This document shows, in pieces, positions 1 through 10,168 of a stretch of 64,000 bases of DNA. Each line of letters starts with the position of its first letter. Position 1 is the first letter of the stretch. Under the pieces are notes generated by a model, which had not been told where the DNA came from, searched no databases, and saw only the letters and a list, made by a program, of their open reading frames with translations. Source of the stretch: Methanococcoides sp. (lineage in GTDB: Archaea > Halobacteriota > Methanosarcinia > Methanosarcinales > Methanosarcinaceae); NCBI GenBank assembly GCA_021108275.1, contig JAIORD010000031.1, positions 1-64,000 on the forward strand. The letters are read 5' to 3'. Both the position numbers and the translations under genes were made by a program.

Positions 1-16
1 AAAAGTAATAACGTTT

Positions 17-3000
17 TTATGAAAGCATTATTACACCTTTTGGCCTTATGTACACAACAGCATTATCAGAGACTGAATTGTTTCCATTGCTACCTATGGC
101 CTTGATGTTTGCAGAACCTGCCATCATACTCATCAGGTTTATTTGATCCGATCCACTGACAGTTATGCTCATTGGATTTTCAGTTTCATTGAACATGCCG
201 ATGCTTGAATATATCTGCATGTCGGCAATAGCCGGGTTCCCATCAGAATAAAAAGCATTCAGATTCAATACCGCATCTTCACCAATAAGCACAGTTGGAT
301 ATTCCGGAACAATTGAGATACTTCCAAGAGACACATAATCAACATCTGCCCCAAATCCGGAAATACCTGTTTCGCCTTCATAATTGATCTTGATATCAAT
401 GTTTGTTTCATTGACATCTGTATAGTTTATCGATGAGGTAGGCAATATCAAAGGAACCGAACCCGCACCCTGAACCTTGAGCTGGTACCATACACCCCAT
501 TTCTGCCCGGGGATCATGGATGGAAGGTTCCAAAGTAATTCCGACCTGGTTCCCTCAGTACTTATAGTTGGTTCTAGATTTCCCTGTGATGGAGCCATTG
601 GAATAGGGAAGTTAGTCACATTTCCAAACGTGGAATTAGTACTATTTGGTATATAAGTTGCTGTAGCTATGGACAATTCATTTATGTAATTATTAGGTAT
701 GTGTATTGAAAGCGTGGGACCTGATGCTGTGAAATTTGTGAGCTCCGACGCAATGCCTACAAAAATATCTTCCAATACTGTAGAATTCGGCGCAAAGTAA
801 TATTCACCACCAGTTATATTTGCGACCTCATAAAGGATAGGATCAACCTCATCTTCATTTTTCCCAAGACCAACAGTGTGTATTATCGTATTGTGTTCTT
901 TTGCACGAAGTGCTTCTTCTATCAACGAATGGTGTCCTGCGTTATCCATACCATCGCTCATAAGGACAACTGTTGAATTGCCTGAAATCGCTGAAAGCTC
1001 ATTGTTGGCTTCGTAAAGACCTTCATCAATTGCAGTCAACCCATCAGCGGTAATCGTATCTATTGAATTTCCAAGATGATCAAACGAATTAGATGACAAT
1101 GAAGAAGTGACTGTAGCCCTCCATTCCTTCCAATTTAACTCTGTAGTCGAATACGAAGTATCTTTCCACGGATAGACTATGTCTGATACCTCATAGTAAT
1201 GTGAAGACGACGTTTCCACTTCATAAGGAACATCCCATGAACTACCATCCCATTTCTGAATATTAATATCTGAATTTCCATCTGAAGTTATCAGGGATAT
1301 CTCATCAGAATCAGGGTTTGGTTCTAAGTTAACCCATCTGGCGTAACCCGAACCTGCAAGACTGGCTGTAGATCCTTCTGTACCCCAGGCTGACCCATTC
1401 CATATTAGATATTTAGGAGTGTTCGTGCTATCCCCCCAAACTATCAATGCATCTCCGCTGTTCCTTTCAAAGGTCACATCGAAAATACGTTTGGAATATT
1501 CATAGCAGTTATTGGTTACTTTCTCCCATGAGTCCCATGAACTGCCATTCCAGATATTAACGAAAATTTCACAATCAAGGTTTTCCATACCCAGGATAAT
1601 ATTATCAGAATTAGTATCTGAATCCATTTTTATCCAGTAAACCCTATGATCTGAGTTAAAATTATAAAGATCCTGCTCAGTACCCCAGGCAGAGCCATCC
1701 CATATACGTGAATGTACCCAACCATCCACATCTGACCACACAACAATCGCAATTCCGCTCTGTTGTTCATACGCAACATCAAAACATTGATAGCTGGTAG
1801 CACGCCCATCATTTGTTATAGTAACAGGATTGACCCAGGAGGATCCATCCCAAACCTGTGCACGTATATCACGTTCATCATCAAGGGTAACAAGTACCAT
1901 TTCATCAGAAGATGGATGTGAAGCAACTTCTACCCACCGGACATCTCCTGCCCCAGAGTTTGCCGCATTAGTTGATGAAGCTGGAGACCATGATCCATCC
2001 CATACCCTATATTGAGCGACTCCGTCGTTAATATTCATGTCCATATAGACTGCAAGAGCATCACCAGATACAGATTCATAGCCAATATCAAAGCCTCTGG
2101 TAGCATATGAATCCATACGAGATGAAAACTGTTGCACTCCACTCCATGTGGAACCATCCCATACCTGTACATTAAAATCATAGCTATCATAGCTATCATC
2201 GCCTGTTCCTAGAATTATTTCCTCTTTAACAGGAGATTCTTCCAGTATCAATTGACGTATTGAACCACCAACGTAATTTGAAGATCGCTCAACTGACCAT
2301 TGGCCACCTTCCAACACACGTTCTCTTGGTACACCAGTACTGCCACTATCATAATAAACGGACATTGATCCACGAAGTTGTTTGCTTGTTGCGTTGACCG
2401 TGAAGGAGGTATCATTTTCAGTGCCTGCTGATTTGTTCACGATAATGTGATAATCATTTCCTGTGAATAGAGATGTGTTCACAGCCTTAGGATTAGATAT
2501 GCTGCTTGAAGAAGCTAGAAGTTCAGTTCCTTCGTACAATGATATATCAAGAGTAGAACTATCATTCCATGAAAGCTCGAAATTATAAACAGCATCATGT
2601 CCCGGTGTGAAATAACTGACCCATTCACTACCGTTGTACAAGTAACTAGATTGGGTATCTGAAGTTACTATGTTATTGTTACTGTAAAGAACAAGTCCGG
2701 AGAGGTCACCACGGGTGTCGTCAAAACTTGATATGAAGGCTTTTGAAGCAATCTGTGTTGCACTCTTCTTGTCAATATAAGAATCTAAATCAAAGGAATC
2801 AGATGGTGAGGGAGAAGAAACCCTGACAATCCAATTGCCGGTTTCAACAACCTCGGCATCATCATCCGGATAGACATAAGACAAAGGCATCAGCCATATG
2901 GATTCTGATATGCCATCATTTGTGGAATTGGGATAATACCCCGTTGTATCCGCCCCTATCCCATAGGTTTTTCCTGTAGGACTTATAAGCGAAAGAGCAA

Positions 3001-5905
3001 GGTCTTGGGATGCGTTAGTCCAATCAAGCTTGACTTTCAGATCATTTAAGCTTTTATTTATCAAAAATGTGTCTTCATAATAATAGTAAAAAGTATCGAA
3101 ATTGACAGTATATGGAGTTGAAGATGTTGGGATTACTTCATCAGGAAATGATGCAATCAGTGCACCATTACCTATGATTCGTACATTTTGGATGGCGTTT
3201 AGATAATTTGATGGATCATAGAAAACAACATTATTAGAACCACTGGTAACCCAGGAGGTTATATTATATTTAAAAGTCCTCCAGCGATAGTTCCCGGAAA
3301 AACCAATGTCTGCAGCAGAATTGCCATTAACTGTGAATTTGCATTCACCCCCACTGTCCATATCCCAAGCATCAAAAACCAACCAGTATGGAGCACCTGA
3401 GTCCTGTGTGAATACCGCTGAATTATGTACATCGTACCCATAAGGTGTGAAGCCTTCCTCACTATATTTAATTGCTGTTACATCATAATCTGAGACTTCC
3501 TGCGCAATTGAGTTATAAATAGCTTCAAGTTCAGAACTTGTAGGTGCATTATAATAAGTACCACCCGTTTCACGGGCAATATAGCGCAAAGCGGGTTCAT
3601 CAATATAGCTGGCGTCCCCAAGCCCGATAGTATAAATGATAATTCCATTGGATTTTGCAACATTTGCTGCATCAACACCATCCACATCAGAGCCTGTATT
3701 GCTCACACCATCGGTCAAAAGTATAACTATCTTTTTTGCAGAGGGACGACCATTCATCAGCATTTCATTAGCGTCTGCAAGAGCTAATCCAATTGCTGTA
3801 CCGCCATCAGCCTTGTTATTATCTATAATATACTTTACGTGGTCCTCGTTGTCAGACGAATTTAGCAGAGTCAAGGACAAATCCTTTGTACTGCTGCTTG
3901 AAAATGAAACTACACCTACCTGACTGTTAGAAACAAGATTGTCAAGGAACGTCTTTGCAGCAGCTAATGCATCAGTAAGTGGTTGCTCCGGCGCATTCGG
4001 TGCAGGTTCAACATCGTTCATACTACCCGAACGGTCAAGAACAAGAACAACATCCAGTGGAGTTCCTGCATATGAATCAGGGTCCATACTTCCCGAACGA
4101 TCGATCACAAGCATTGATGTTGCAGCCGATCTGCTAATAGGTAACTCCCCTTCTACCGAAATGATCGTTGTGACGTTCACAATATCGCCAGAGTTTACGA
4201 CATATGGTTCTGCATCGATATAGGTACTGATGAAAGGCTGATCCCTGATCTCTATTGACAAACTATCATTTATGGCACCACTAGTTGCGATTAGGGTACA
4301 ATTATCTGCGATGTTCGAACTTGTGAAGAGTGTATTCACACGTCCATGTTGATCAGTTGTAGCGTTTATTATGTTGGTTCCGTTGTATCCATCCATTGAA
4401 AGATTACCCAGGGAAGGGGCTGTGTTGTTGAGAGTTATGTTCACACCCTGGAGAGGATGACCCCATGCATCGAATGCTATAACTATGACACTCGAATTAT
4501 GGTTTCCTGAAAGGTTCTGTAATAGTACTATATTTGGATTTGAATAAAAATTGAAACTTGATAGAGGTCCTTCTGAAAACGAAAGCTCTTTTGATGAATT
4601 GATATTTGTGGAACCCGTCTCGTCCTTATAGGTTGCCGTGACCGTTATATTTTCGACATAGGGAGTGGGACCAACTACAGTAGTCCCTACCCCATAGTTA
4701 TTCAATGGAACCAACGTAGACCCTGAATTTGATTCGAAAATGACTTGATCCTTTATCCGGAAACTTTCTGGAAGTAAAGGATTTAAGAACTGGTCTATGA
4801 CCTGTGCAGAAAGTCGGTAATAGTCTTCATTGTTTGCATAGCAGGATGAAGGTGTTGATGAAAGAGTGAGGCTATTTGCAATGTCCGGAATGCCGGTTAT
4901 GCTGAGCCTGAGGAACAGAGATGTGTTTAATGCATCTACATTTACTATATTTTCTCCGGCACGTTTGTCCGTTCTGAGAGATACAGTCGCTTTACCATCC
5001 ACAGGAGTGACCTTTACTGAAGAGGAGACCCATGAGGAGTTATATGTTATCGGGCTGTTGTATATGGTATCTGCAGGAGATGTCACATTGAACGTTAAAG
5101 TAGACCCTTCGATCGGATTTTCGTAACGATCATGTAAACTTACAACGATATCAGAAGTTGTATTGACAATATATTCATCATCATAAAGTGCTTCCATTGA
5201 GTAAGGAGTAGATGGTGCATAAACTACAGAGGTATTATTAATAATCCCCAATGTTTCTGATCCTATTGAGAGGGTTCCTGCGAGAGTGGAAGTTATTCGC
5301 AACAAAAGGGCAGTACCTTCGACCGATTGTACAGAGGTCATGTTGTTATGGTCAATGGATATTTCGAACATATTGCCCATCCCTTCAGATAAGGCAATGT
5401 TCTCGTTATGTGGTTCAGAGAGTACGTCCTCCATTGTAAGATAGATGTTGATAGTTGGGGTATTGTTGATGTTGCCATATTGATCACGAGCAGTTACATT
5501 CACATCGACCTCATCCCCTGCTACCGGATCAGTGTTGTTGATGTCGAAAATAATATCTGTTACCGGAGCAGGCAAAAATGAGACAATGGTTGTGTTCGTT
5601 TCAGTGCCCGAACTGGCATTTGCCACCAAGTTGCCGGAAACTGTAGAATTGATGATAACAATGGCAAAACCAGAATCGTTCGTTGTGGAAGAAAAGGAAC
5701 TAAGGCTTCCAAAGTTGGTTGAAAAATTAACCGATGTATTGTTAAGAGGTAGCGTCCCATTCATGAGACGAGCAGTTAATGATACGGACACCCCTACCTG
5801 TGCCGAAGTATCACTGGCTGAAAGCTCCAGTGTTACGGCCATTGCAGGAGTTGTGAATAAAAATAATAGAAATAGAATGCTCGCTAACTTTGCTGATGTT
5901 CTCAT
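17..5905 (-). CDS. Giant secreted surface protein with von Willebrand A domains and WDGS repeats
   Basis: A 1962-residue protein with an N-terminal signal peptide (hydrophobic stretch in residues 5-23 ending TPAMA). Residues 25 to about 590 are Ig-like, invasin-type beta-sandwich repeats rich in Asn/Ser/Thr and N-glycosylation sequons. A DRSGSM MIDAS motif lies near residue 602 and a second near 623, followed by a complete von Willebrand A domain (GGTAIG, LLTDGVSNTG). Residues about 1245-1565 hold seven W-[DN]-G-S motifs, which suggests a beta-propeller. Near 1625 comes the back half of another von Willebrand A domain (ADGLTAIDEG, LMSDGMDN) that lacks its own DxSxS. The end (GVIMLS) has no PGF-CTERM or membrane anchor. 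A GGTAG sits just upstream of the ATG. Probably cell-surface adhesion or S-layer association; this role is inferred from domains only. Confidence 0.85.
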   Translation of the reverse strand: MRTSAKLASILFLLFLFTTPAMAVTLELSASDTSAQVGVSVSLTARLMNGTLPLNNTSVNFSTNFGSLSSFSSTTNDSGFAIVIINSTVSGNLVANASSGTETNTTIVSFLPAPVTDIIFDINNTDPVAGDEVDVNVTARDQYGNINNTPTINIYLTMEDVLSEPHNENIALSEGMGNMFEISIDHNNMTSVQSVEGTALLLRITSTLAGTLSIGSETLGIINNTSVVYAPSTPYSMEALYDDEYIVNTTSDIVVSLHDRYENPIEGSTLTFNVTSPADTIYNSPITYNSSWVSSSVKVTPVDGKATVSLRTDKRAGENIVNVDALNTSLFLRLSITGIPDIANSLTLSSTPSSCYANNEDYYRLSAQVIDQFLNPLLPESFRIKDQVIFESNSGSTLVPLNNYGVGTTVVGPTPYVENITVTATYKDETGSTNINSSKELSFSEGPLSSFNFYSNPNIVLLQNLSGNHNSSVIVIAFDAWGHPLQGVNITLNNTAPSLGNLSMDGYNGTNIINATTDQHGRVNTLFTSSNIADNCTLIATSGAINDSLSIEIRDQPFISTYIDAEPYVVNSGDIVNVTTIISVEGELPISRSAATSMLVIDRSGSMDPDSYAGTPLDVVLVLDRSGSMNDVEPAPNAPEQPLTDALAAAKTFLDNLVSNSQVGVVSFSSSSTKDLSLTLLNSSDNEDHVKYIIDNNKADGGTAIGLALADANEMLMNGRPSAKKIVILLTDGVSNTGSDVDGVDAANVAKSNGIIIYTIGLGDASYIDEPALRYIARETGGTYYNAPTSSELEAIYNSIAQEVSDYDVTAIKYSEEGFTPYGYDVHNSAVFTQDSGAPYWLVFDAWDMDSGGECKFTVNGNSAADIGFSGNYRWRTFKYNITSWVTSGSNNVVFYDPSNYLNAIQNVRIIGNGALIASFPDEVIPTSSTPYTVNFDTFYYYYEDTFLINKSLNDLKVKLDWTNASQDLALSLISPTGKTYGIGADTTGYYPNSTNDGISESIWLMPLSYVYPDDDAEVVETGNWIVRVSSPSPSDSFDLDSYIDKKSATQIASKAFISSFDDTRGDLSGLVLYSNNNIVTSDTQSSYLYNGSEWVSYFTPGHDAVYNFELSWNDSSTLDISLYEGTELLASSSSISNPKAVNTSLFTGNDYHIIVNKSAGTENDTSFTVNATSKQLRGSMSVYYDSGSTGVPRERVLEGGQWSVERSSNYVGGSIRQLILEESPVKEEIILGTGDDSYDSYDFNVQVWDGSTWSGVQQFSSRMDSYATRGFDIGYESVSGDALAVYMDMNINDGVAQYRVWDGSWSPASSTNAANSGAGDVRWVEVASHPSSDEMVLVTLDDERDIRAQVWDGSSWVNPVTITNDGRATSYQCFDVAYEQQSGIAIVVWSDVDGWVHSRIWDGSAWGTEQDLYNFNSDHRVYWIKMDSDTNSDNIILGMENLDCEIFVNIWNGSSWDSWEKVTNNCYEYSKRIFDVTFERNSGDALIVWGDSTNTPKYLIWNGSAWGTEGSTASLAGSGYARWVNLEPNPDSDEISLITSDGNSDINIQKWDGSSWDVPYEVETSSSHYYEVSDIVYPWKDTSYSTTELNWKEWRATVTSSLSSNSFDHLGNSIDTITADGLTAIDEGLYEANNELSAISGNSTVVLMSDGMDNAGHHSLIEEALRAKEHNTIIHTVGLGKNEDEVDPILYEVANITGGEYYFAPNSTVLEDIFVGIASELTNFTASGPTLSIHIPNNYINELSIATATYIPNSTNSTFGNVTNFPIPMAPSQGNLEPTISTEGTRSELLWNLPSMIPGQKWGVWYQLKVQGAGSVPLILPTSSINYTDVNETNIDIKINYEGETGISGFGADVDYVSLGSISIVPEYPTVLIGEDAVLNLNAFYSDGNPAIADMQIYSSIGMFNETENPMSITVSGSDQINLMSMMAGSANIKAIGSNGNNSVSDNAVVYIRPKGVIMLS

Positions 5906-6166
5906 GTTATCTACCCTGAATTATGCACCAATATAAATATGCATATCAAAAGTATATAAATATGATGAATAAAAATAAGTGAATTTAAAACAACCATATT
6001 GCAGATCGATCAACCGTTGCAATTTTTAGATCATTTATGTGCATGATCTCATTATTTTGCGGTTTTATTTATATAATAGTTTGATAATTGGAAAAAACTT
6101 AATTCCGATGCCGTATTCAATATAGATGTGTACCAAAATCATTTTATATGTGTAGGGGTTGTTAAA

Positions 6167-6442
6167 ATGGGTGTTACTAAAATGATTAATTCAATTCTTG
6201 AAATGATAAAGACTGTTCCAGAGGGACAGGAACTGTCAGGTTATATCTATTTGCTTGACGGTGCATCATCCTCTATCATTTGGTATGATAACATTACAGA
6301 TTGCAGCCAAGTGGAAGAAGACGATGTTACTTGGTTGATCTTCAAATATGAAAATCCGGACTATGGATCATCGATCCTCATAGTTCAGAAGTCGAATGTA
6401 TCAAAACTTGACCTTTCGTACGTTACAAAGACACCATACTGA
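6167..6442 (+). CDS. Small hypothetical protein (91 aa)
   Basis: I do not recognise the family. The frame is open upstream to a GTG at 6128, but the ATG at 6167 follows AGGGG at 6154-6158 and gives a compact 91-residue acidic soluble protein, so I chose it. It contains one central segment that looks like alternating beta strands (SGYIYLLDG, VTWLIFKYEN, SSILIVQK). No signal peptide or membrane segment is visible. The gene stands alone between the giant surface protein (divergent) and a TnpB relic, and is followed by a hairpin that could be its terminator. Confidence 0.6.
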   Translation: MGVTKMINSILEMIKTVPEGQELSGYIYLLDGASSSIIWYDNITDCSQVEEDDVTWLIFKYENPDYGSSILIVQKSNVSKLDLSYVTKTPY

Positions 6443-6800
6443 TCTATTAGTATGGGACAAAAGATAATTGAAAATATTCATTACACCATTCTACACCAGA
6501 ATGGTGAATAATATCTTATTTTTATAATCGATTAGACAGGACCTTACTAGCTGTCGCTGTGTCTGAATAATAACAGTTATTCTTGATTGAATTATAAAGG
6601 CACAAGATAATAAGTCCAAATAAATATAGGTGTTCTTAGTTGTGATCATAGAATAAAACCAAACTAATTACATCTGAAATAATCTATAAAATCACATTAT
6701 CTAGCAGAACTAGTTAGAAAAATAAAATTGACAAAATCATTTATGAAAAAAGTGAAAGTGTGTGCATTATGCACACATCCAGATTCTTTTAAACTTCGGG
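6443..6800. other. Intergenic, AT-rich, no gene
   Basis: Apart from the hairpin at 6484-6506 I see no coding frame with a ribosome-binding site and no RNA fold. The stretch is strongly AT-rich and runs into the TnpB relic. Confidence 0.5.
6484..6506 (+). terminator. Hairpin after the small hypothetical gene
   Basis: CACCATTCT at 6484-6492 and AGAATGGTG at 6498-6506 form a perfect 9-bp stem with a 5-nt loop, 42 bases after the stop codon of the preceding gene. A T-rich run (ttattttta) follows. It is a plausible transcription terminator. Its symmetry means it could also serve the opposite strand. Confidence 0.45.
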
Positions 6801-7312
6801 TCATTTGACACAACCGTCTATCAGCCGCCTCCATGCAACATCCATTATGTTTTTGCAAGCTGGTTGTTTTGAACCATGCCCTTGAGATTCAAATCTTCAA
6901 AAACGACAATATTATAATTATCAACAAGGCTTCTGCTAACCTTAGGTGCAAAATTATTGCGTTTGTAGGAAGTTCTTTCGTGGATTTTCAGAGCAACTTA
7001 TAGGGATTTCAACCATTCATTAGAACCTTTATCAAACCGTGACATCTTCCGTTGGGATTTTGCAAGACCCTTCCCCTCTTGCTTTACTCATCTTGGATTA
7101 GGGATAGATGAACCATTTGATATTGTAGCGAACTTTTCAATTCCTACATCCATCCCGCCAGCATTGTCATCCACATGTGGTTCTGGTATCCAGTCACATT
7201 CTGCAGAAAAACAGATATACCATTTTCCAGTGGGATAACGTCTGATGGTTGCAGTTTTGATATTGCCCTTAAACATTGGGAATCCGGGATTTCTACAGAG
7301 CCATAATAGGCT
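6801..7312 (-). pseudogene. Decayed TnpB (IS200/IS605 OrfB) fragment
   Basis: Read on the minus strand in pieces, this is a TnpB. The segment from 7276 holds FKGNIKTATIRRYPTGKWY and the first catalytic motif GGMDVGIEKFATISNG. After a TGA stop and a frameshift it continues as LAKSQRKMSRFDKGSNEW, then past a TAA as NIVVFEDLNLKGM (second catalytic motif). A one-base deletion in an A-run leads to DVAWRRLIDGCVK and a stop at 6801. The zinc ribbon and third catalytic Asp are missing, as is the N-terminus. Several independent lesions show long-term decay. Its motifs differ from the intact TnpB at 44388, so it is a different TnpB lineage. Confidence 0.85.
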
Positions 7313-7509
7313 TAATTGATATTTATTGTAAAATTAGGGAATCTGAGAAGATAGTGATAACATGGAATGCATGCCTTTGCTATATTTTCAACCTGTCGAG
7401 AAATAGTAAGTACATGATATTTCCACAAAGATGCAGATGGAAAATAATATGAAAAATCACAGGACAAAAAAGAATTCAAAAAAAGAAGTTAAAAGTAATG
7501 CCAATGGCA

Positions 7510-8793
7510 TTACTTTGCGAGATTGTAGTTCTGGTTGACGATCTTCACAGCACAGAAGTCACCGCACATTGTGCATGCATCTTCATCTGCTGAAGCTCTC
7601 TCGGTTCTGATCTTTCTTGCGAGTTCTGGGTCGAGTGCAAGACTGAACATCTTCTTCCAGTCAAGGTCTCTGCGTGCCCTGCCCATTGCAAGGTCCTGAT
7701 CTCTCTTTCCGAGTTTGACCATGTCACCGACGTGTGCTGCGATCTTGGATGTCTGGACACCCTCAACAACATCATCGATGTTTGGAAGTGCAAGGTGCTC
7801 TGCAGGAGTTACGTAGCAGAGGAAGTCACAACCGTGTGATGCGGATGTTGCTGCACCGATAGCTGTTACGATGTGGTCTCTTCCTGGAGAGATATCTGTT
7901 ACAAGTGGACCGAGCATGTAGAATGGCTTGTGTCCACTCATGGACTTCATGAGTTTAACGTTCATCTCTACTTCATCGAGTGGTACGTGACCTGGGCCTT
8001 CTACAATTACCTGAAGGTCATACTTGTCGTGTGCTTTCTGTGCACATTCTGAGTTGATGATGAGCTCCTGTACCTGTGCCCTGTCGGTAGCATCGTGGAT
8101 TGCACCTGCGCGCATCCCGTTACCTGTGGAGAGAACAACTTCGTGCTCTTTAAGGATCTCACAGAGGTAGTCGAAGTCAGCGTAAAGTGGGTTTTCCTTC
8201 TCGTTGTGGAGCATCCATGTGGTCATGAAAGCACCGCCACGTGAACAGATACCACCATAGCGACCGTGTGCTTTGAGCCTGTCGAGAACGATATTGTTGA
8301 TACCGGTGTGGATAGCCATGAAGTTGGTACCGAGCTTTGCCTGCTGTTCAGTTGCGTTCCAGAGGTCATCTTCTGTCATGTGGATGATTGAACCGTCTCT
8401 CTTTGCAGCGCCAATGAAAGCCTGGTAGAGTGGAACTGATCCTACAGAAAGTGAAATTGCATCACAAACTTTCTTCCTGATGCCGAGGAAATCTCCACCG
8501 GTTCCGAGTTCCATAAGTGTGTCTGCACCAGCAGCTTCAGCAGCCTTTGCTTTCTGTACTTCCATGTCCTCATCGACAATATCTGAGGAAGCACCGATTG
8601 ATGCATTTACTTTTGTTCTCAGACCTTCACCAATACCACAGAGTGTGACATCCCTGTATGGAGAGGTTGGGATTACGATCCTACCTGCAGCGATTCCACG
8701 CATAATGTATTCAGGATCTAAACCTTCATTCTTTGCGACTTCTTTCATTACGTCCGTAATTTTACCAGCTTTGGCCTCAGTTACAATTGACAT
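7510..8793 (-). CDS. thiC: Phosphomethylpyrimidine synthase ThiC
   Basis: A 427-residue radical-SAM enzyme that converts aminoimidazole ribotide to HMP phosphate, the pyrimidine branch of thiamine synthesis. The C-terminus carries the ThiC cluster motif CTMCGDFC (C-x2-C-x4-C). Central blocks typical of ThiC are visible: MELGTGGD, the substrate-binding CSRGGAF, and EGPGHVPLDEV. The length matches the short archaeal/bacterial form without the N-terminal extension. GAGG lies upstream of the ATG. It appears monocistronic, with a long upstream region holding a candidate operator. No TPP riboswitch consensus was seen there. Confidence 0.95.
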   Translation of the reverse strand: MSIVTEAKAGKITDVMKEVAKNEGLDPEYIMRGIAAGRIVIPTSPYRDVTLCGIGEGLRTKVNASIGASSDIVDEDMEVQKAKAAEAAGADTLMELGTGGDFLGIRKKVCDAISLSVGSVPLYQAFIGAAKRDGSIIHMTEDDLWNATEQQAKLGTNFMAIHTGINNIVLDRLKAHGRYGGICSRGGAFMTTWMLHNEKENPLYADFDYLCEILKEHEVVLSTGNGMRAGAIHDATDRAQVQELIINSECAQKAHDKYDLQVIVEGPGHVPLDEVEMNVKLMKSMSGHKPFYMLGPLVTDISPGRDHIVTAIGAATSASHGCDFLCYVTPAEHLALPNIDDVVEGVQTSKIAAHVGDMVKLGKRDQDLAMGRARRDLDWKKMFSLALDPELARKIRTERASADEDACTMCGDFCAVKIVNQNYNLAK

Positions 8794-9241
8794 GATTAAA
8801 CCTCGTGATTAGTTATCCCAAAAAAGAAGGTATTTTATTTAAGTATTGTCACAAAATGAACTTGAGAGCCAATCAAGTAAAGTTGAATATCAGATGATTC
8901 ATCTCAATTGTACTAAGGCACCTAGGTCCAAATATCAAAATATTTCAAAAATAAAAGCGTCTTTACATACCGTTTGAAGTAAACGATATTAACTACAGTA
9001 ATATTAGTACAATTGCATAAAACCCCACGAACTCAAGTTTTCTTGAATATATATAAAGTAAGATTACTTGATTTTGGTAAAAATTTCATATAGACAACAT
9101 ATTGGAGATTTTAGCACATCCGACCGGACATTGCCAAAGCATGATAGGGATAATAGGAGAAGAACAAAAAAACAATAGAAGTATGATCAAAGGATAATAG
9201 ATCATAGTATTATAGTAACATAAAAAATAAGTGAATCAATT
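8794..9241. promoter_or_regulatory. Intergenic region upstream of thiC with an inverted repeat
   Basis: No gene seen in these 448 bases. On the minus strand a TATA-like CTTAAATA lies near 8833-8840, about 40 bases before thiC, which fits a short leader. Farther upstream, CGTTT at 8971-8975 and AAACG at 8981-8985 form a 5+5 perfect inverted repeat with a 5-base spacer. That is a possible regulator site, for example for an archaeal thiamine regulator. The assignment is an inference. Confidence 0.35.
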
Positions 9242-10168
9242 TCACTCATCTCTTTTTCTGAGCATGCGCATTGTTTCCCTGTGGAGAGAAACTATAAGAT
9301 CGCTCAACATTCCGAAAATGAACATCTGAATTCCAGAAAGTATAAGCAATGCCGTTAAAATGGTCATCGGAATGCGAGTTACCCCGTTCATCCACTCGTT
9401 TACCACATAAAGACCAACAGCAATACCTGAAAGTGTTAATCCGGTACCTAATATTCCAAAGTAGAACATCGGATTATGCAATCTTGCCATTCTGATTATG
9501 GTCTTACCGATCTTCAACCCATCTCTTAACGGATTGAGCTTTGTATCCGCCGAGGAATGCCTTGCCACATAAGTGATAGGAACAACCTCGACCCTCATCT
9601 CGTGCTTAACACTCTCGACCGTTATCTCGGTCTCGATCTCAAATCCCATTTCGGTCAGAGAAAGGTTCTTTATCACATGTCGTGTGAACCCGCGATATCC
9701 CGTCAGTATATCCTCCAGAAAGATACCGTATGCAAACCCGAAAAGCTTGTTGAGTACCCGATTCCCTGCAAGATTCAATCTTGTAAAAGCACCGGGTTCA
9801 AAATTGGCCATCCTGTTCCCGAGGGTCTGATCAGCGCGGCCATCGAGTATAGGCTGGAGCACAGCATGAACATCACTGGCAAGATAAGTTCCGTCACCAT
9901 CTATCATGACGGTGTAAGGCTCTTCGATCAGCTGAAATGCTTCCTGAACAGCCTGCCCTTTACCCTTACCTTCCTGAACGATCACCTTTGCACCGTTCTC
10001 TTCAGCAAGCTGTCGAGTATTGTCGGAACTATGACCATCTATAACAAGAATGTTCTCAAAACCTTCCGATCGGAAATCCTTGATAAGCTGTACAATGGTA
10101 GCTTCCTCATTCAATGTGGGAATGAGGATGCAAACATCTTTTTTGTCCAGGGAGGGAGGAATATTCAT
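9242..10168 (-). CDS. AglJ-like family 2 glycosyltransferase with C-terminal membrane anchor
   Basis: A 308-residue GT-A glycosyltransferase. It starts with the nucleotide-sugar fold (CILIPTLNEE, LVIDGHSSDNT), then MIDGDGTY, the DxD metal-binding motif, and LTGYRGF of the acceptor region. Two membrane helices near residues 235-255 and 265-290 anchor it. The order and length match AglJ, the archaeal enzyme that loads the first sugar onto dolichyl phosphate in S-layer N-glycosylation. Dolichyl-phosphate mannose synthases are the main alternative. The start codon follows directly on the TAA of tbp, so the two are probably co-transcribed. Confidence 0.75.
   Translation of the reverse strand: MNIPPSLDKKDVCILIPTLNEEATIVQLIKDFRSEGFENILVIDGHSSDNTRQLAEENGAKVIVQEGKGKGQAVQEAFQLIEEPYTVMIDGDGTYLASDVHAVLQPILDGRADQTLGNRMANFEPGAFTRLNLAGNRVLNKLFGFAYGIFLEDILTGYRGFTRHVIKNLSLTEMGFEIETEITVESVKHEMRVEVVPITYVARHSSADTKLNPLRDGLKIGKTIIRMARLHNPMFYFGILGTGLTLSGIAVGLYVVNEWMNGVTRIPMTILTALLILSGIQMFIFGMLSDLIVSLHRETMRMLRKRDE

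Noticed and set aside
6801-7312. Pyrrolysine-containing TnpB
   Set aside because: The breaks are TGA, TAA and frameshifts, with none at a TAG, so this is ordinary decay.
8794-9100. TPP riboswitch in front of thiC
   Set aside because: I could not find the conserved THI-box elements (CUGAGA and ACCUGA blocks) on the minus strand.
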